A DNA stretch of 64,000 nucleotides from an uncultured Clostridia bacterium. GTDB lineage: Bacteria > Bacillota > Clostridia > UBA1381. The translations under genes and the position numbers were made by a program. Positions 24,328 to 31,815 of the stretch are shown here, in pieces (position 1 is the stretch's first letter; every line of letters starts with the position of its first letter). The notes under the pieces are model-generated. The model saw only the letters and a program-made list of their open reading frames with translations. It did no database searches and was not told where the DNA came from. The stretch spans positions 24,128 through 88,127 of the forward strand of contig CAKSIJ010000013.1 of the NCBI GenBank assembly GCA_934462715.1. The letters run 5' to 3'.

Positions 24328-25742
24328 TAGACGAAAAACAAATAAGTGAAATCGTAAGAAAGGTTATGTCCGATATGGGCGCAGAACCTGCTCCGAAAAG
24401 AAAGCAGCTCGGCGTATTCGACACCATGGAGGAAGCAATAGCCGCTTGTAACAAGGCTTACGAGCTTTTCAGATATTATAACAAAGAGCAAAGAGAAAAC
24501 ATAATAAAAGAAATAAGAAAACTTACACACGCCGAAGCCGAAATTATGGCAAAGCTTGCCGTTGAGGATACAAAAATGGGCAATGTGTATCACAAAACCC
24601 TAAAGCATCATCTTGTTGCAGACAAGACCCCCGGAACAGAGGATCTCGAAACAAGAGCTTTATCGGGCGACAGAGGTTTAACTCTTGTTGAAATGGCTCC
24701 CTACGGAATAATCGGAGCAATTACACCGAGTACAAACCCAAGCTGTACCGTAATATGCAACAGTATATCAATGCTTGCCGGCGGTAACGGAGTTTTATTC
24801 AACCCCCACCCCCACGCAAAGAGAATTTCGGCATATGCGGTTGATTTGGTAAACCGTGCGGTTCTCGCAGCGGGCGGTCCCGAAAACATAGTTGCAACGG
24901 TTGCAAATCCGACAATGGAAACATCTAATAAGATGGTTCACGACCCGTCGGTAAGAATGTTGGTTGCAACAGGCGGTCCGGGTGTTGTTAAAATGCTTTT
25001 GTCAAGCGGAAAGAAAGCTATCGGCGCAGGCGCCGGAAATCCTCCGGTCGTTGTTGACGATACCGCAGATATTCCAAAGGCTGCAAAGGATATAATCGAT
25101 GGTTGTACATTTGATAACAACCTGCCGTGTATTGCGGAAAAGGAATGTTTCGTAATGAACAACGTTGCGGACGAGCTTATTTCCGGTATGCAGAAAAACG
25201 GTGCGCTTTTGATAAATGCCGAACAAGTTGCACAGCTTGAAAAGGTAGTTTTGGTTGAAGCTCCTCCCAAGAATCCGGGTGATAAGCCCAAGCTTGTTAT
25301 CAACAAGAACTGGGTCGGAAGAGATGCCAAAAAGATTCTTGCCGAAATCGGAATCAATGCCGGAGACGATATTCGCTGTATTATTTGTGAAACCGAATTT
25401 TCACATCCGTTTGTTCAGACAGAGCTTATGATGCCGATACTTGCAATCGTACGCTGCAACACCTTTGAAGAAGCTATGGAAATGGCTGTCAAGGCGGAAC
25501 ACGGAAACAGACATTCGGCTCACCTGCACTCAAAGAACGTTGACCACATGACTGCATACGCAAAGGCTATCTGTACAACAATTTTTGTAAAGAATGCACC
25601 CAGCTATGCCGGCATAGGCTTCAACAGCGAGGGTCATACAACCTTTACAATCGCAGGGCCTACAGGCGAGGGAATAACCTCCGCAAGAAGCTTCACAAGA
25701 CAGAGAAGATGCGTACTTGTAGATAATCTTTCAATTATATAA
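24324..25742 (+). CDS. CoA-acylating aldehyde dehydrogenase (PduP/EutE type) with encapsulation peptide
   Basis: A 472-residue enzyme that oxidises the toxic aldehyde to its acyl-CoA with NAD+; here the expected substrate is lactaldehyde, giving lactoyl-CoA. The N-terminal helix DEKQISEIVRKVMSDMGAE followed by a Pro/Lys-rich linker is an encapsulation peptide. The catalytic Cys is at about residue 269 in TFDNNLPCIAEKE, and the CoA-acylating family signatures APYGIIGAITPSTNPS and ATGGPGVVKMLLSSGKKAIGAGAGN are present. The start overlaps the PduO-like stop; AAGGAGG lies upstream. PduL, encoded later in the operon, would convert the acyl-CoA to acyl phosphate. Confidence 0.95.
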   Translation: MIDEKQISEIVRKVMSDMGAEPAPKRKQLGVFDTMEEAIAACNKAYELFRYYNKEQRENIIKEIRKLTHAEAEIMAKLAVEDTKMGNVYHKTLKHHLVADKTPGTEDLETRALSGDRGLTLVEMAPYGIIGAITPSTNPSCTVICNSISMLAGGNGVLFNPHPHAKRISAYAVDLVNRAVLAAGGPENIVATVANPTMETSNKMVHDPSVRMLVATGGPGVVKMLLSSGKKAIGAGAGNPPVVVDDTADIPKAAKDIIDGCTFDNNLPCIAEKECFVMNNVADELISGMQKNGALLINAEQVAQLEKVVLVEAPPKNPGDKPKLVINKNWVGRDAKKILAEIGINAGDDIRCIICETEFSHPFVQTELMMPILAIVRCNTFEEAMEMAVKAEHGNRHSAHLHSKNVDHMTAYAKAICTTIFVKNAPSYAGIGFNSEGHTTFTIAGPTGEGITSARSFTRQRRCVLVDNLSII

Positions 25743-25748
25743 AATGTT

Positions 25749-25772
25749 GCCGTATAAACGGCGGAACGGAGG
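25749..25772 (+). promoter_or_regulatory. Stem-loop plus GGAACGGAGG leader of the alcohol dehydrogenase gene
   Basis: GCCG-TATAAA-CGGC stem (25749-25762) directly followed by GGAACGGAGG (25763-25772), nearly identical to the mnmG leader. Confidence 0.45.
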
Positions 25773-25780
25773 TTAAAGAA

Positions 25781-26989
25781 ATGAATATAAACGAACATGA
25801 GATCAGCCAATTGGTTGAAGCCGTACTCAAAGAAATGAACGGAGCGGCTCCCGCACCTGCCGCAAAGGCACAGGGCGGAGTACCCAAAACGGCTCACGTT
25901 GCAATGCTCACAAAACTCGGACACTTTGATGTTAAAGAATTTCCTATCCCCGAGGTCGGAGATGACGATATTCTCGTTAAGGTAGAGGGCTGCGGAGTAT
26001 GCGGAACGGACGCTCACGAGTTTAAGAAAGATCCGTTTTCACTTATTCCGGTTGTACTCGGACACGAGGGTACCGGCGAAATAGTAAAAATGGGTAAAAA
26101 CGTTAAAAAGGACAGCGCCGGAAAGCCTTTAAAGGTCGGCGACAAGGTTGTTACCTGTATGATATTTAAGGACAACCCCGACATAACAATGTTTGACCTT
26201 AACAAGCAGAATGTAGGCGGCGCAGACGTTTACGGGCTTCTTCCCGAAGATGACGTACACCTTAACGGCTGGTTCAGCGATTACATATTTATCAGAGGCG
26301 GTTCTACGGTCTTTAACGTAAGCGATCTGGATCTGGATTCAAGAATCCTCATTGAGCCTTGCGCAGTATTGGTACACGCTGTTGAAAGAGCAAAGACAAC
26401 AAACATTCTGAGATTCAACTCAAGAGTTGTTGTTCAGGGCTGCGGACCTATCGGTCTTATATGCATAGCCGTTCTTCGTACTATGGGTATCGAAAATATA
26501 GTTGCGGTAGACGGCAACGAGCAAAGACTGGAATTTGCAAAGAAAATGGGCGCAGACAAAACCATTAACTTTATGAACCATAAGGGTATCGAAGCACTTG
26601 CGGAAGCTGTCAAGGATTCATTCGGCGGATATTATGCCGACTTTGCATTCCAGTGTACAGGCTCACCGGTTGCTCACAGCAATATCTATAAGTTCATAAG
26701 AAACGGCGGCGGACTTTGCGAGCTGGGCTTCTTCATCAATGGCGGTGACGCAACAATCAATCCGCACTTTGATTTATGCTCAAAGGAAATCACACTTGTA
26801 GGCTCATGGGTATACACGCTCAGAGATTATGCGACAACTTTCGATTTCTTAAAGAGAGCAATTGCAATAGGCTTGCCTATAAAAGAGCTTATAACACACA
26901 AATTCGGTCTTGACGAAATGAATGAAGCTCTTGAAACAAATCTTTCGCAAAAAGGTTTGAAAATTGCTTATGTCAACAAAAATTTCTAA
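25781..26989 (+). CDS. Zinc-type alcohol dehydrogenase with N-terminal encapsulation peptide
   Basis: A 402-residue medium-chain dehydrogenase. Residues 1-20 (NINEHEISQLVEAVLKEMNG) are an amphipathic encapsulation helix, followed by an Ala/Pro linker. The catalytic-zinc site is GCGVCGTDAHEF and GHEGTGEIVK, with the Rossmann motif GCGPIGLICIAVL further on. The four-Cys structural-zinc loop of classical enzymes is absent. It probably reduces lactaldehyde to 1,2-propanediol, recycling the NADH made by the aldehyde dehydrogenase inside the compartment. Direction and substrate are inferred from context. The ATG is preceded by a stem-loop and GGAACGGAGG. Confidence 0.92.
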   Translation: MNINEHEISQLVEAVLKEMNGAAPAPAAKAQGGVPKTAHVAMLTKLGHFDVKEFPIPEVGDDDILVKVEGCGVCGTDAHEFKKDPFSLIPVVLGHEGTGEIVKMGKNVKKDSAGKPLKVGDKVVTCMIFKDNPDITMFDLNKQNVGGADVYGLLPEDDVHLNGWFSDYIFIRGGSTVFNVSDLDLDSRILIEPCAVLVHAVERAKTTNILRFNSRVVVQGCGPIGLICIAVLRTMGIENIVAVDGNEQRLEFAKKMGADKTINFMNHKGIEALAEAVKDSFGGYYADFAFQCTGSPVAHSNIYKFIRNGGGLCELGFFINGGDATINPHFDLCSKEITLVGSWVYTLRDYATTFDFLKRAIAIGLPIKELITHKFGLDEMNEALETNLSQKGLKIAYVNKNF

Positions 26990-27013
26990 TAAAAGGAAAG
27001 GATGTTTTTGCTG

Positions 27014-27352
27014 ATGGACGCAATAGGAATAGTTGAAATGTTTGGCTTTGTCTGCGCAATCAAAGCGGCTGATGCAGCCGCAAAGGCAGCAGATGTCAAA
27101 ATAATCGCTATAGATTCAAATAAGCCTAAAAACGCAGAAACCGTAGCGGTTCCGCTGATTATGTGCATAAAAATGCAAGGCAGCGTAGCGGCGGTTGAAG
27201 CGGGAGTTGCGGCTGCCGCAGCGGCGGCGGAATCCTGCACGGGGCTTATTCAAAAGCATATAATTGCCCGTCCCACAGATGATTCTCAAAAAATGGCTTT
27301 GAGATCAAGCGTCGGAAGAGACAGGGTCGGACATATCAAAAATAATGCATAA
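27014..27352 (+). CDS. BMC-H-type shell protein, divergent
   Basis: A 112-residue protein with one BMC domain, starting MDAIGIVEMFGFVCAIKAADAAAKAADV. The usual pore segment (GSG in PduA-like proteins) is replaced by a longer loop, IDSNKPKNAETV, with no conserved small residues. The C-terminus carries about 20 extra residues, including RSSVGRDRVGH. It may form a shell hexamer with a different or closed pore. The ATG at 27014 matches the conserved domain start; an ATG at 27002 or TTG at 27008 is closer to AAAGGAAAGG and cannot be excluded. It lies in the middle of the BMC operon. Confidence 0.85.
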   Translation: MDAIGIVEMFGFVCAIKAADAAAKAADVKIIAIDSNKPKNAETVAVPLIMCIKMQGSVAAVEAGVAAAAAAAESCTGLIQKHIIARPTDDSQKMALRSSVGRDRVGHIKNNA

Positions 27353-27382
27353 ACGGTTATTATAAGAAAGGCGGTATACATA

Positions 27383-27652
27383 ATGGAAGCATTAGGTATG
27401 ATTGAAACAAGAGGCTTGACAGCTTCGATAGAAGCAGCCGACGCTATGACAAAGGCTGCAAACGTTGTACTGGTCGGAACAGAGAAAATCGGTTCGGGAC
27501 TCGTAAGCGTAATTGTAAGAGGGGATGTAGGCGCTGTTAAGGCTGCTGTTGAGGCAGGTGCGGACGCAGCATCAAAACTGGGCGAATTGGTTGCACAGCA
27601 CGTTATTCCCCGTCCTCATCCAGATGTTGAAAAGATTCTTCCCACTATCTGA
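27383..27652 (+). CDS. BMC-H shell protein (PduA/EutM-like)
   Basis: An 89-residue canonical hexameric microcompartment shell protein. It has MEALGMIETRGLTASIEAADAM at the start, the pore loop KIGSGL, and the C-terminal HVIPRPHPDVEKILP. GSG pores of this type admit small polar metabolites. About 80 percent of residues match the shell protein at 28228-28506, showing a within-operon duplication. AAAGGCGG lies upstream of the ATG. Confidence 0.97.
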   Translation: MEALGMIETRGLTASIEAADAMTKAANVVLVGTEKIGSGLVSVIVRGDVGAVKAAVEAGADAASKLGELVAQHVIPRPHPDVEKILPTI

Positions 27653-27699
27653 TTAAATCAACACTGTCCGAATAATTAAGGAAAGGTTGGTACGGATAA

Positions 27700-28173
27700 A
27701 TGGAATTTTCGTTAGGGTTGATTGAGGTTCAAGCATTGGGTCACGCAATTTTCGTGCTTGACGCAATGACAAAGGCGGCAGATGTTGAATTTGTCGCAAC
27801 CGAGCGCAGATTGGGCGGCAGACTGGTTACTTTGGTTGTAAAAGGCTCTGTATCCGCTGTTACCGCCGCAATCGAAGCAGGAAAGGAAACCGCAAATCAG
27901 TTCGGATGTTTAAAGGCGGCTGAGGTTATAGCAAGACCCCACCCCGAAATATTTAAGTTCCTGCACCTCGATGAAAACGGCAACATAATCCCGGTATCGG
28001 AAACAGCCGCAACTCATGTAGGCGCTGTGACAGAGGAAAAGCCGGTCGCACAAAAGACCGAAAAGCCGAAGTCTGCCGGCACAGGTGCTAAAAGAACAAC
28101 AAAAACACAAGCTTCTAAAGCTGCAAAAGCGGCTTCAGATAAAAAGTCTTCCAAAAAGGAAGCAAAGAAATAA
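27700..28173 (+). CDS. BMC-H shell protein with long basic histone-like C-terminal tail
   Basis: A 157-residue protein. Residues 1-90 are a BMC domain (SLGLIEVQALGHAIFVLDAMTKAADV, then ARPHPEIFKFL) with an unusual GGRL pore loop. Residues about 105-157 form a low-complexity tail rich in Lys, Ala, Ser and Thr, for example GAKRTTKTQASKAAKAASDK, resembling histone H1 or AlgP tails. Net charge of the tail is strongly positive. Possible roles are binding nucleic acid or linking the shell to acidic partners; neither is proven. EutK and some PduK-like shell proteins also have C-terminal extensions but of other kinds. The ribosome-binding site (AAGGAAAGG) is rather distant, 12 bases. Confidence 0.93.
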   Translation: MEFSLGLIEVQALGHAIFVLDAMTKAADVEFVATERRLGGRLVTLVVKGSVSAVTAAIEAGKETANQFGCLKAAEVIARPHPEIFKFLHLDENGNIIPVSETAATHVGAVTEEKPVAQKTEKPKSAGTGAKRTTKTQASKAAKAASDKKSSKKEAKK

Positions 28174-28227
28174 TTAAGTTAACAAGCGTTCAAAATGAAC
28201 GCAAATAAAAAACAGGAGGAAATTAAA

Positions 28228-28506
28228 ATGGCTGTAGAAGCATTAGGAATGGTTGAAACAAGAGGTTTGGTAGCTGCAATAGAGGCTGCTGATGCAATGG
28301 TAAAGGCTGCAAACGTTACATTAATCGGAACAGAGAGAATCGGTTCAGGTCTTGTAACAGTTATGGTAAGAGGCGACGTAGGCGCTGTTAAGGCTGCTAC
28401 CGAAGCAGGCGCAGACGCCGGCTCAAAGCTCGGCGAATTGGTATCTGTGCACGTAATACCGAGACCGCACGGCGATGTAGAAAAGATTTTGCCGGCTTTG
28501 AAATAA
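28228..28506 (+). CDS. BMC-H shell protein (PduA/EutM-like), second copy
   Basis: A 92-residue canonical shell hexamer subunit. It has AVEALGMVETRGLVAAIEAADA, the pore loop RIGSGL, and HVIPRPHGDVEKILPALK at the end. It is a close paralogue of the protein at 27383-27652. Its ATG at 28228 is preceded 7 bases upstream by AGGAGGA, the best ribosome-binding site in the operon, suggesting it is the major shell protein. An in-frame ATG at 28195 lies before that site and is rejected. A strong hairpin follows the gene. Confidence 0.97.
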   Translation: MAVEALGMVETRGLVAAIEAADAMVKAANVTLIGTERIGSGLVTVMVRGDVGAVKAATEAGADAGSKLGELVSVHVIPRPHGDVEKILPALK

Positions 28507-28541
28507 TTAAGGTCACGCTTGATTTTAACGGAAAAATCATG

Positions 28542-28574
28542 TCCGAGGGCTGCCGTTTCCCGGCAGTCCGCGGA
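28542..28574 (+). other. Intra-operon stem-loop after the major shell gene
   Basis: TCCGAGGGCTGCCG pairs with CGGCAGTCCGCGGA (one mismatch, one G-T) around a 5-base loop. No T run follows. It may stabilise or process the mRNA between the shell genes and pduL. Confidence 0.55.
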
Positions 28575-28658
28575 TTGTATCCGTTATATTCGATTTGATT
28601 AAAAGTCCGTTCCTGCGGCAGACCTGAATGATGTAAAATATTGCATATGATTTATATT

Positions 28659-28680
28659 GCTGCATGGCGGCGGAATGGAG
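28659..28680 (+). promoter_or_regulatory. Stem-loop plus GGAATGGAG leader of pduL
   Basis: GCTGC-ATG-GCGGC stem (28659-28671) abuts GGAATGGAG (28672-28680), the ribosome-binding site of pduL. Confidence 0.4.
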
Positions 28681-28686
28681 ATTATT

Positions 28687-29331
28687 ATGGTAGACGAAAA
28701 ATTATTGGATCTTGTAACAAAAAGCGTACTCGATGTGCTGAAAGCACAGGATAATTATGACGGCATAAAGGTCGGAGTATCGGCAAGGCACGTTCACCTT
28801 TCGCAAAAGGATCTTGAAACACTTTTCGGAAAGGGTCACGAGCTTACACCGAAAAAAATGCTCATGGGCAATCAGTTTGCCGCCGAAGAATGTGTTACGC
28901 TTGTAAGTCCCTCACTGAGAACGATTGAGGGTGTAAGGGTTTTGGGCCCGGTAAGAAAGGATTCTCAGATTGAAATATCGAGAACCGATACTTTTAAGCT
29001 CAAGGTCAGTCCTCCGGTTCGTCCGTCGGGCGACATAAAGGGCAGCGCTCCCATGGCATTGGTAGGTCCTAAGGGCAGCGTATTTTTGAATGAAGGCTGT
29101 ATTATCGCAAACAGACACATACATATGACTCCCGCCGACGCTGAAAAGTACGGCGTTAAGGATAATGATGTTGTCGATGTTGAAATTCAGAACTCAAAGC
29201 CTACACGTTATTACAACGTTCAGGTAAGAGTGAGAGAGGATTTTGATACCGAAATGCACATCGATACAGATGACGCAAACGCAGCCGCTATCAGACAGGG
29301 CGACCATGTTGAGATTATAACAAAGCATTAA
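28687..29331 (+). CDS. pduL: PduL-type phosphate acyltransferase
   Basis: A 214-residue BMC phosphotransacylase converting acyl-CoA and phosphate to acyl phosphate and CoA. This recycles CoA inside the compartment and allows later ATP formation by a kinase. The N-terminal helix DEKLLDLVTKSVLDVLKAQD is an encapsulation peptide. The two PduL domains show the zinc-binding motifs SARHVHLSQKD and NRHIHMTPAD. The ATG at 28687 has GGAG 6 bases upstream; earlier in-frame starts fall within the leader stem-loop. With the aldehyde dehydrogenase upstream it would yield lactoyl phosphate, by inference. Confidence 0.96.
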   Translation: MVDEKLLDLVTKSVLDVLKAQDNYDGIKVGVSARHVHLSQKDLETLFGKGHELTPKKMLMGNQFAAEECVTLVSPSLRTIEGVRVLGPVRKDSQIEISRTDTFKLKVSPPVRPSGDIKGSAPMALVGPKGSVFLNEGCIIANRHIHMTPADAEKYGVKDNDVVDVEIQNSKPTRYYNVQVRVREDFDTEMHIDTDDANAAAIRQGDHVEIITKH

Positions 29332-29361
29332 GTCCCAATGTGTATTTTATGAAGGGAGCTA

Positions 29362-29640
29362 ATGAAAATCATGATTTTGGCACAGGTTACCGGAAGCATT
29401 GTTTCCACAAGTAAAAACGAAAAACTTATCGGCTGCAAATTTATGACGGTGCAGACGATTGAAAATAATAAATTAACCGACAACTTTATGGTAGCTGTTG
29501 ACAGCATCGGAGCCGGTATCGGCGAAAAAGTGCTTATAGCTACAGGAAGTGCGGCAAGACTTGCATTTTCCGATAAAGAAGCGCCGATTGACGCTGCAAT
29601 TGTCGGTATAGTAGATGAAAAGCAAGGCAATCTAAAATAA
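29362..29640 (+). CDS. EutN/CcmL-family pentameric vertex protein
   Basis: A 92-residue protein that caps the vertices of the shell. It shows the family start MILAQVTGSIVSTSKNEKLIGCKFM, then VAVDSIGAGIGEKVLIATGSAAR, and AAIVGIVDE at the end. Only one vertex protein is encoded in this operon. The start is either ATG 29362, 3 bases from AAGGGAG, or ATG 29371, which matches homologues. It is followed by a 145-base spacer holding a long imperfect hairpin. Confidence 0.95.
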   Translation: MKIMILAQVTGSIVSTSKNEKLIGCKFMTVQTIENNKLTDNFMVAVDSIGAGIGEKVLIATGSAARLAFSDKEAPIDAAIVGIVDEKQGNLK

Positions 29641-29646
29641 CGCTGC

Positions 29647-29707
29647 GAAAATGCGCAATGCGCTGCGCCACAAATTCAAACGCAGATAACAGCCAATGCG
29701 CATTTTC
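29647..29707 (+). other. Inverted repeat between the vertex protein and pduS genes
   Basis: GAAAATGCGCA (29647-29657) and TGCGCATTTTC (29697-29707) are perfect 11-base arms around a 39-base loop. The function is unknown; possible mRNA processing or weak attenuator. Confidence 0.4.
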
Positions 29708-29785
29708 ATCGGTTATTATATTTGTTTTGGCATAGCCGTATGATATTTTAAATGCCGTTGGTTATGCTGAGGAGGGAAAAACTGA

Positions 29786-31123
29786 ATGACGATCGAAGAA
29801 TTACAAAAAATAATATATGACGCCGGAATTGTCGGTGCGGGCGGAGCGGGTTTTCCCACACATAAAAAGCTGTCGGCAGGTGTAAAGCAGATAGTTGTCA
29901 ACGCTGCCGAATGTGAACCGCTTATGATGGTTGACCATCACATATTCAGAAAACATTTTCAGTCCATAATCGACACGCTCAATACGATGCTTGACGTTTT
30001 GGGGGCTGATGAAGCTATATTCGGAATCAAGGGCAAGAATATGTATCTGCTTGACCCGAAAATAGTTAAAAATCTTGAGGGTACAAGAGTAAAGATAAAA
30101 GAAATACCCGATGTATACCCTGCCGGAGATGAAGTAAACCTCGTTTACGAAACAACAGGCAAAATAATTCCGGAGGGCGCAATACCCGTAATGGTCGGCG
30201 TTATGGTAATCAATACCGAAACGCTTTATAATATCAGAAAAACTCTTGAGGACGGAGAATCGGTCTGCGACAAATATGTCACAATTGCCGGTGACGTTAA
30301 GGAGGATATTACGGTAAAGGTACCTGTCGGAATGAAAATTAAAGAGCTTTTTGAATATCTCGGGTACGGAGATATGGAGGGCAAGTGCGTTATTAACGGT
30401 GGCCCGATGATGGGAAAGCTTATTAACTATGAAAACGACGTGGTTACAAAAACCACTAAAGGGTTGTTGGTTTTCCCCGAAACCCACAGTGTTATACAAA
30501 GAAGAAAAATGTCGCTTCAAACCGTTTTGAAACGTGCGTCTGCGTCCTGCTGTTTTTGCAGAATGTGTACCGATGTTTGTCCGAGATACCTTTTGGGTCA
30601 TTCGATACAGGTGCACAAAATCTTACGTGCCGCTTCACACTGCGAAGTGAATGACGCAGAAGCATTTCTGCAAAGCTCATTATGCTGCGGCTGCGGTGTC
30701 TGTACTGTTATGGGTTGTCAGCAAATGCTCAATCCGCAGATGGTATCAATGGCGGCAAAGGGTGCTTTGGCTAAAAAAGGCTACAGAAGAACAAACGGAA
30801 TTGCTCCGACAGCGCCCCGACCCGAAAGAGAAGGCAGACTTATCCCCTCCGATACTCTCATTGACCGTCTGGGTATCAGAAAGTATGTTAAGGATAAGGT
30901 AGAAAGAAAATACATAGATTTCTATCCGGAGGCTGTTTATATTCCAATGTCACAGCACGTCGGAAAACCGGCAACACCTGTTGTTAAGGTTGGCGATAAG
31001 GTTAAAAAAGGTCAGCTTATTGCGGCTACACCGACCGATGCGCTCGGAACAACAATTCACGCAAGTATTGACGGTACTGTTAAGTCGGTAAGTGACAGAG
31101 AGATAGTTATTTCGGTTAAGTAA
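29786..31123 (+). CDS. pduS: PduS-like RnfC-type iron-sulfur flavoprotein
   Basis: A 445-residue NADH-dependent electron carrier of the PduS/RnfC group. The N-terminal GAGGAGFPTHKKLS (residues 17-30) and AAECEPLMMVDHH mark the flavin/NADH domain. Two [4Fe-4S] motifs follow: CCFCRMCTDVCP at about 255-266 and CCGCGVCTVMGC at about 300-311. The C-terminus has a lipoyl-like fold (VGKPATPVVKVGDKVKKGQLIA). In the Pdu system PduS reduces cobalamin; here it more likely passes electrons through the neighbouring PduT-like shell protein to or from the cytosol. GAGGAGGG precedes the ATG. Confidence 0.93.
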   Translation: MTIEELQKIIYDAGIVGAGGAGFPTHKKLSAGVKQIVVNAAECEPLMMVDHHIFRKHFQSIIDTLNTMLDVLGADEAIFGIKGKNMYLLDPKIVKNLEGTRVKIKEIPDVYPAGDEVNLVYETTGKIIPEGAIPVMVGVMVINTETLYNIRKTLEDGESVCDKYVTIAGDVKEDITVKVPVGMKIKELFEYLGYGDMEGKCVINGGPMMGKLINYENDVVTKTTKGLLVFPETHSVIQRRKMSLQTVLKRASASCCFCRMCTDVCPRYLLGHSIQVHKILRAASHCEVNDAEAFLQSSLCCGCGVCTVMGCQQMLNPQMVSMAAKGALAKKGYRRTNGIAPTAPRPEREGRLIPSDTLIDRLGIRKYVKDKVERKYIDFYPEAVYIPMSQHVGKPATPVVKVGDKVKKGQLIAATPTDALGTTIHASIDGTVKSVSDREIVISVK

Positions 31124-31129
31124 TAAACA

Positions 31130-31161
31130 GATAATTGCAAAAGGTTATTTTTGCAATTATC
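31130..31161 (+). other. Stem-loop between pduS and pduT
   Basis: GATAATTGCAAAA and TTTTTGCAATTATC form a near-perfect 13-bp stem. No T run follows. TTGCAA of this hairpin can alternatively pair with the palindromic TTGCAA at 31170-31175, placing a stem directly before GGAACGGAG (31176-31184). Confidence 0.5.
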
Positions 31162-31190
31162 CGATTAAGTTGCAAGGAACGGAGATCATT

Positions 31191-31739
31191 ATGAATAATT
31201 CTATTGGTTTAATTGAAGTTATGAACGTCAGCAAGGGAATCAGAGTTACCGATGAAATGCTCAAAAGCGCAGGCGTTACGCTTATACACTCCGGTGCGGT
31301 ATGTCCCGGTAAATTTGTTACGGTTGTCGGCGGTGATTTATCGGCTATTCAAGCGTCGGTAGACCGTGCGGTTAAGATTGCCGACGGCGCACTCATTGAT
31401 AAGTTTGTTATCGGTAATTTGGGTGACAAGGTTTTTGAAGCAATCTGCGGAACTGCAGTTGTTAAAGAGAAAAAGGCACTCGGAATAGTTGAAACCTTTA
31501 CCGCAGCCGCTGCAATCGAAGCGGCAGACGCAGCGGTTAAAGCGGCTGTTGTATCACTGATAGAAGTCAGAGTTGCAAGAGGTCTCGGCGGCAAGTGCTT
31601 TGTCACAATGACAGGCGAGGTTGCAGATGTTACGGCGGCAGTCGAGGCAGGCGCAAAAATTGCGGCTAAAACCGGTGTGCTTATAAACACGGAGGTTATT
31701 GCAAATCCGCACCCGGATTTGTGGGAAGCTGTACTGTAA
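31191..31739 (+). CDS. pduT: PduT-like tandem-BMC shell protein with pore Fe-S cysteine
   Basis: A 182-residue trimeric shell protein with two BMC domains, SIGLIEVMNVSKGIRVTDEML at the start and ALGIVETFTAAAAIEAADAAV from about residue 96. Cys38 in SGAVCPGKF is at the same position as the Cys of PduT that holds a [4Fe-4S] cluster in the trimer pore. It therefore probably conducts electrons across the shell, in partnership with PduS encoded immediately upstream. The ATG at 31191 has GGAG 6 bases before it. A terminator-like hairpin lies downstream. Confidence 0.94.
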   Translation: MNNSIGLIEVMNVSKGIRVTDEMLKSAGVTLIHSGAVCPGKFVTVVGGDLSAIQASVDRAVKIADGALIDKFVIGNLGDKVFEAICGTAVVKEKKALGIVETFTAAAAIEAADAAVKAAVVSLIEVRVARGLGGKCFVTMTGEVADVTAAVEAGAKIAAKTGVLINTEVIANPHPDLWEAVL

Positions 31740-31750
31740 CGGCAAATACT

Positions 31751-31788
31751 AAAAAGGGAAACCCTATAGGCTTCTCTTTTTAATTTTA
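31751..31788 (+). terminator. Terminator after the BMC structural genes
   Basis: AAAAAGGGAA and TTCTCTTTTT pair (one G-T) around an 11-base loop, followed by AATTTT. It may limit read-through into the DeoR gene. Confidence 0.5.
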
Positions 31789-31789
31789 C

Positions 31790-31809
31790 GCTTTCTTAGC
31801 GGAATGGAG
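31790..31809 (+). promoter_or_regulatory. Short stem plus GGAATGGAG leader of the DeoR gene
   Basis: GCT-TTCTT-AGC (31790-31800) directly precedes GGAATGGAG (31801-31809). The stem is only 3-4 base pairs. Confidence 0.3.
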
Positions 31810-31815
31810 ATTGAT

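Noticed and set aside
28195..28227. Longer N-terminus for the second PduA-like shell protein
   Set aside because: The extension includes the ribosome-binding site AGGAGGA itself; the conserved domain starts at 28228.
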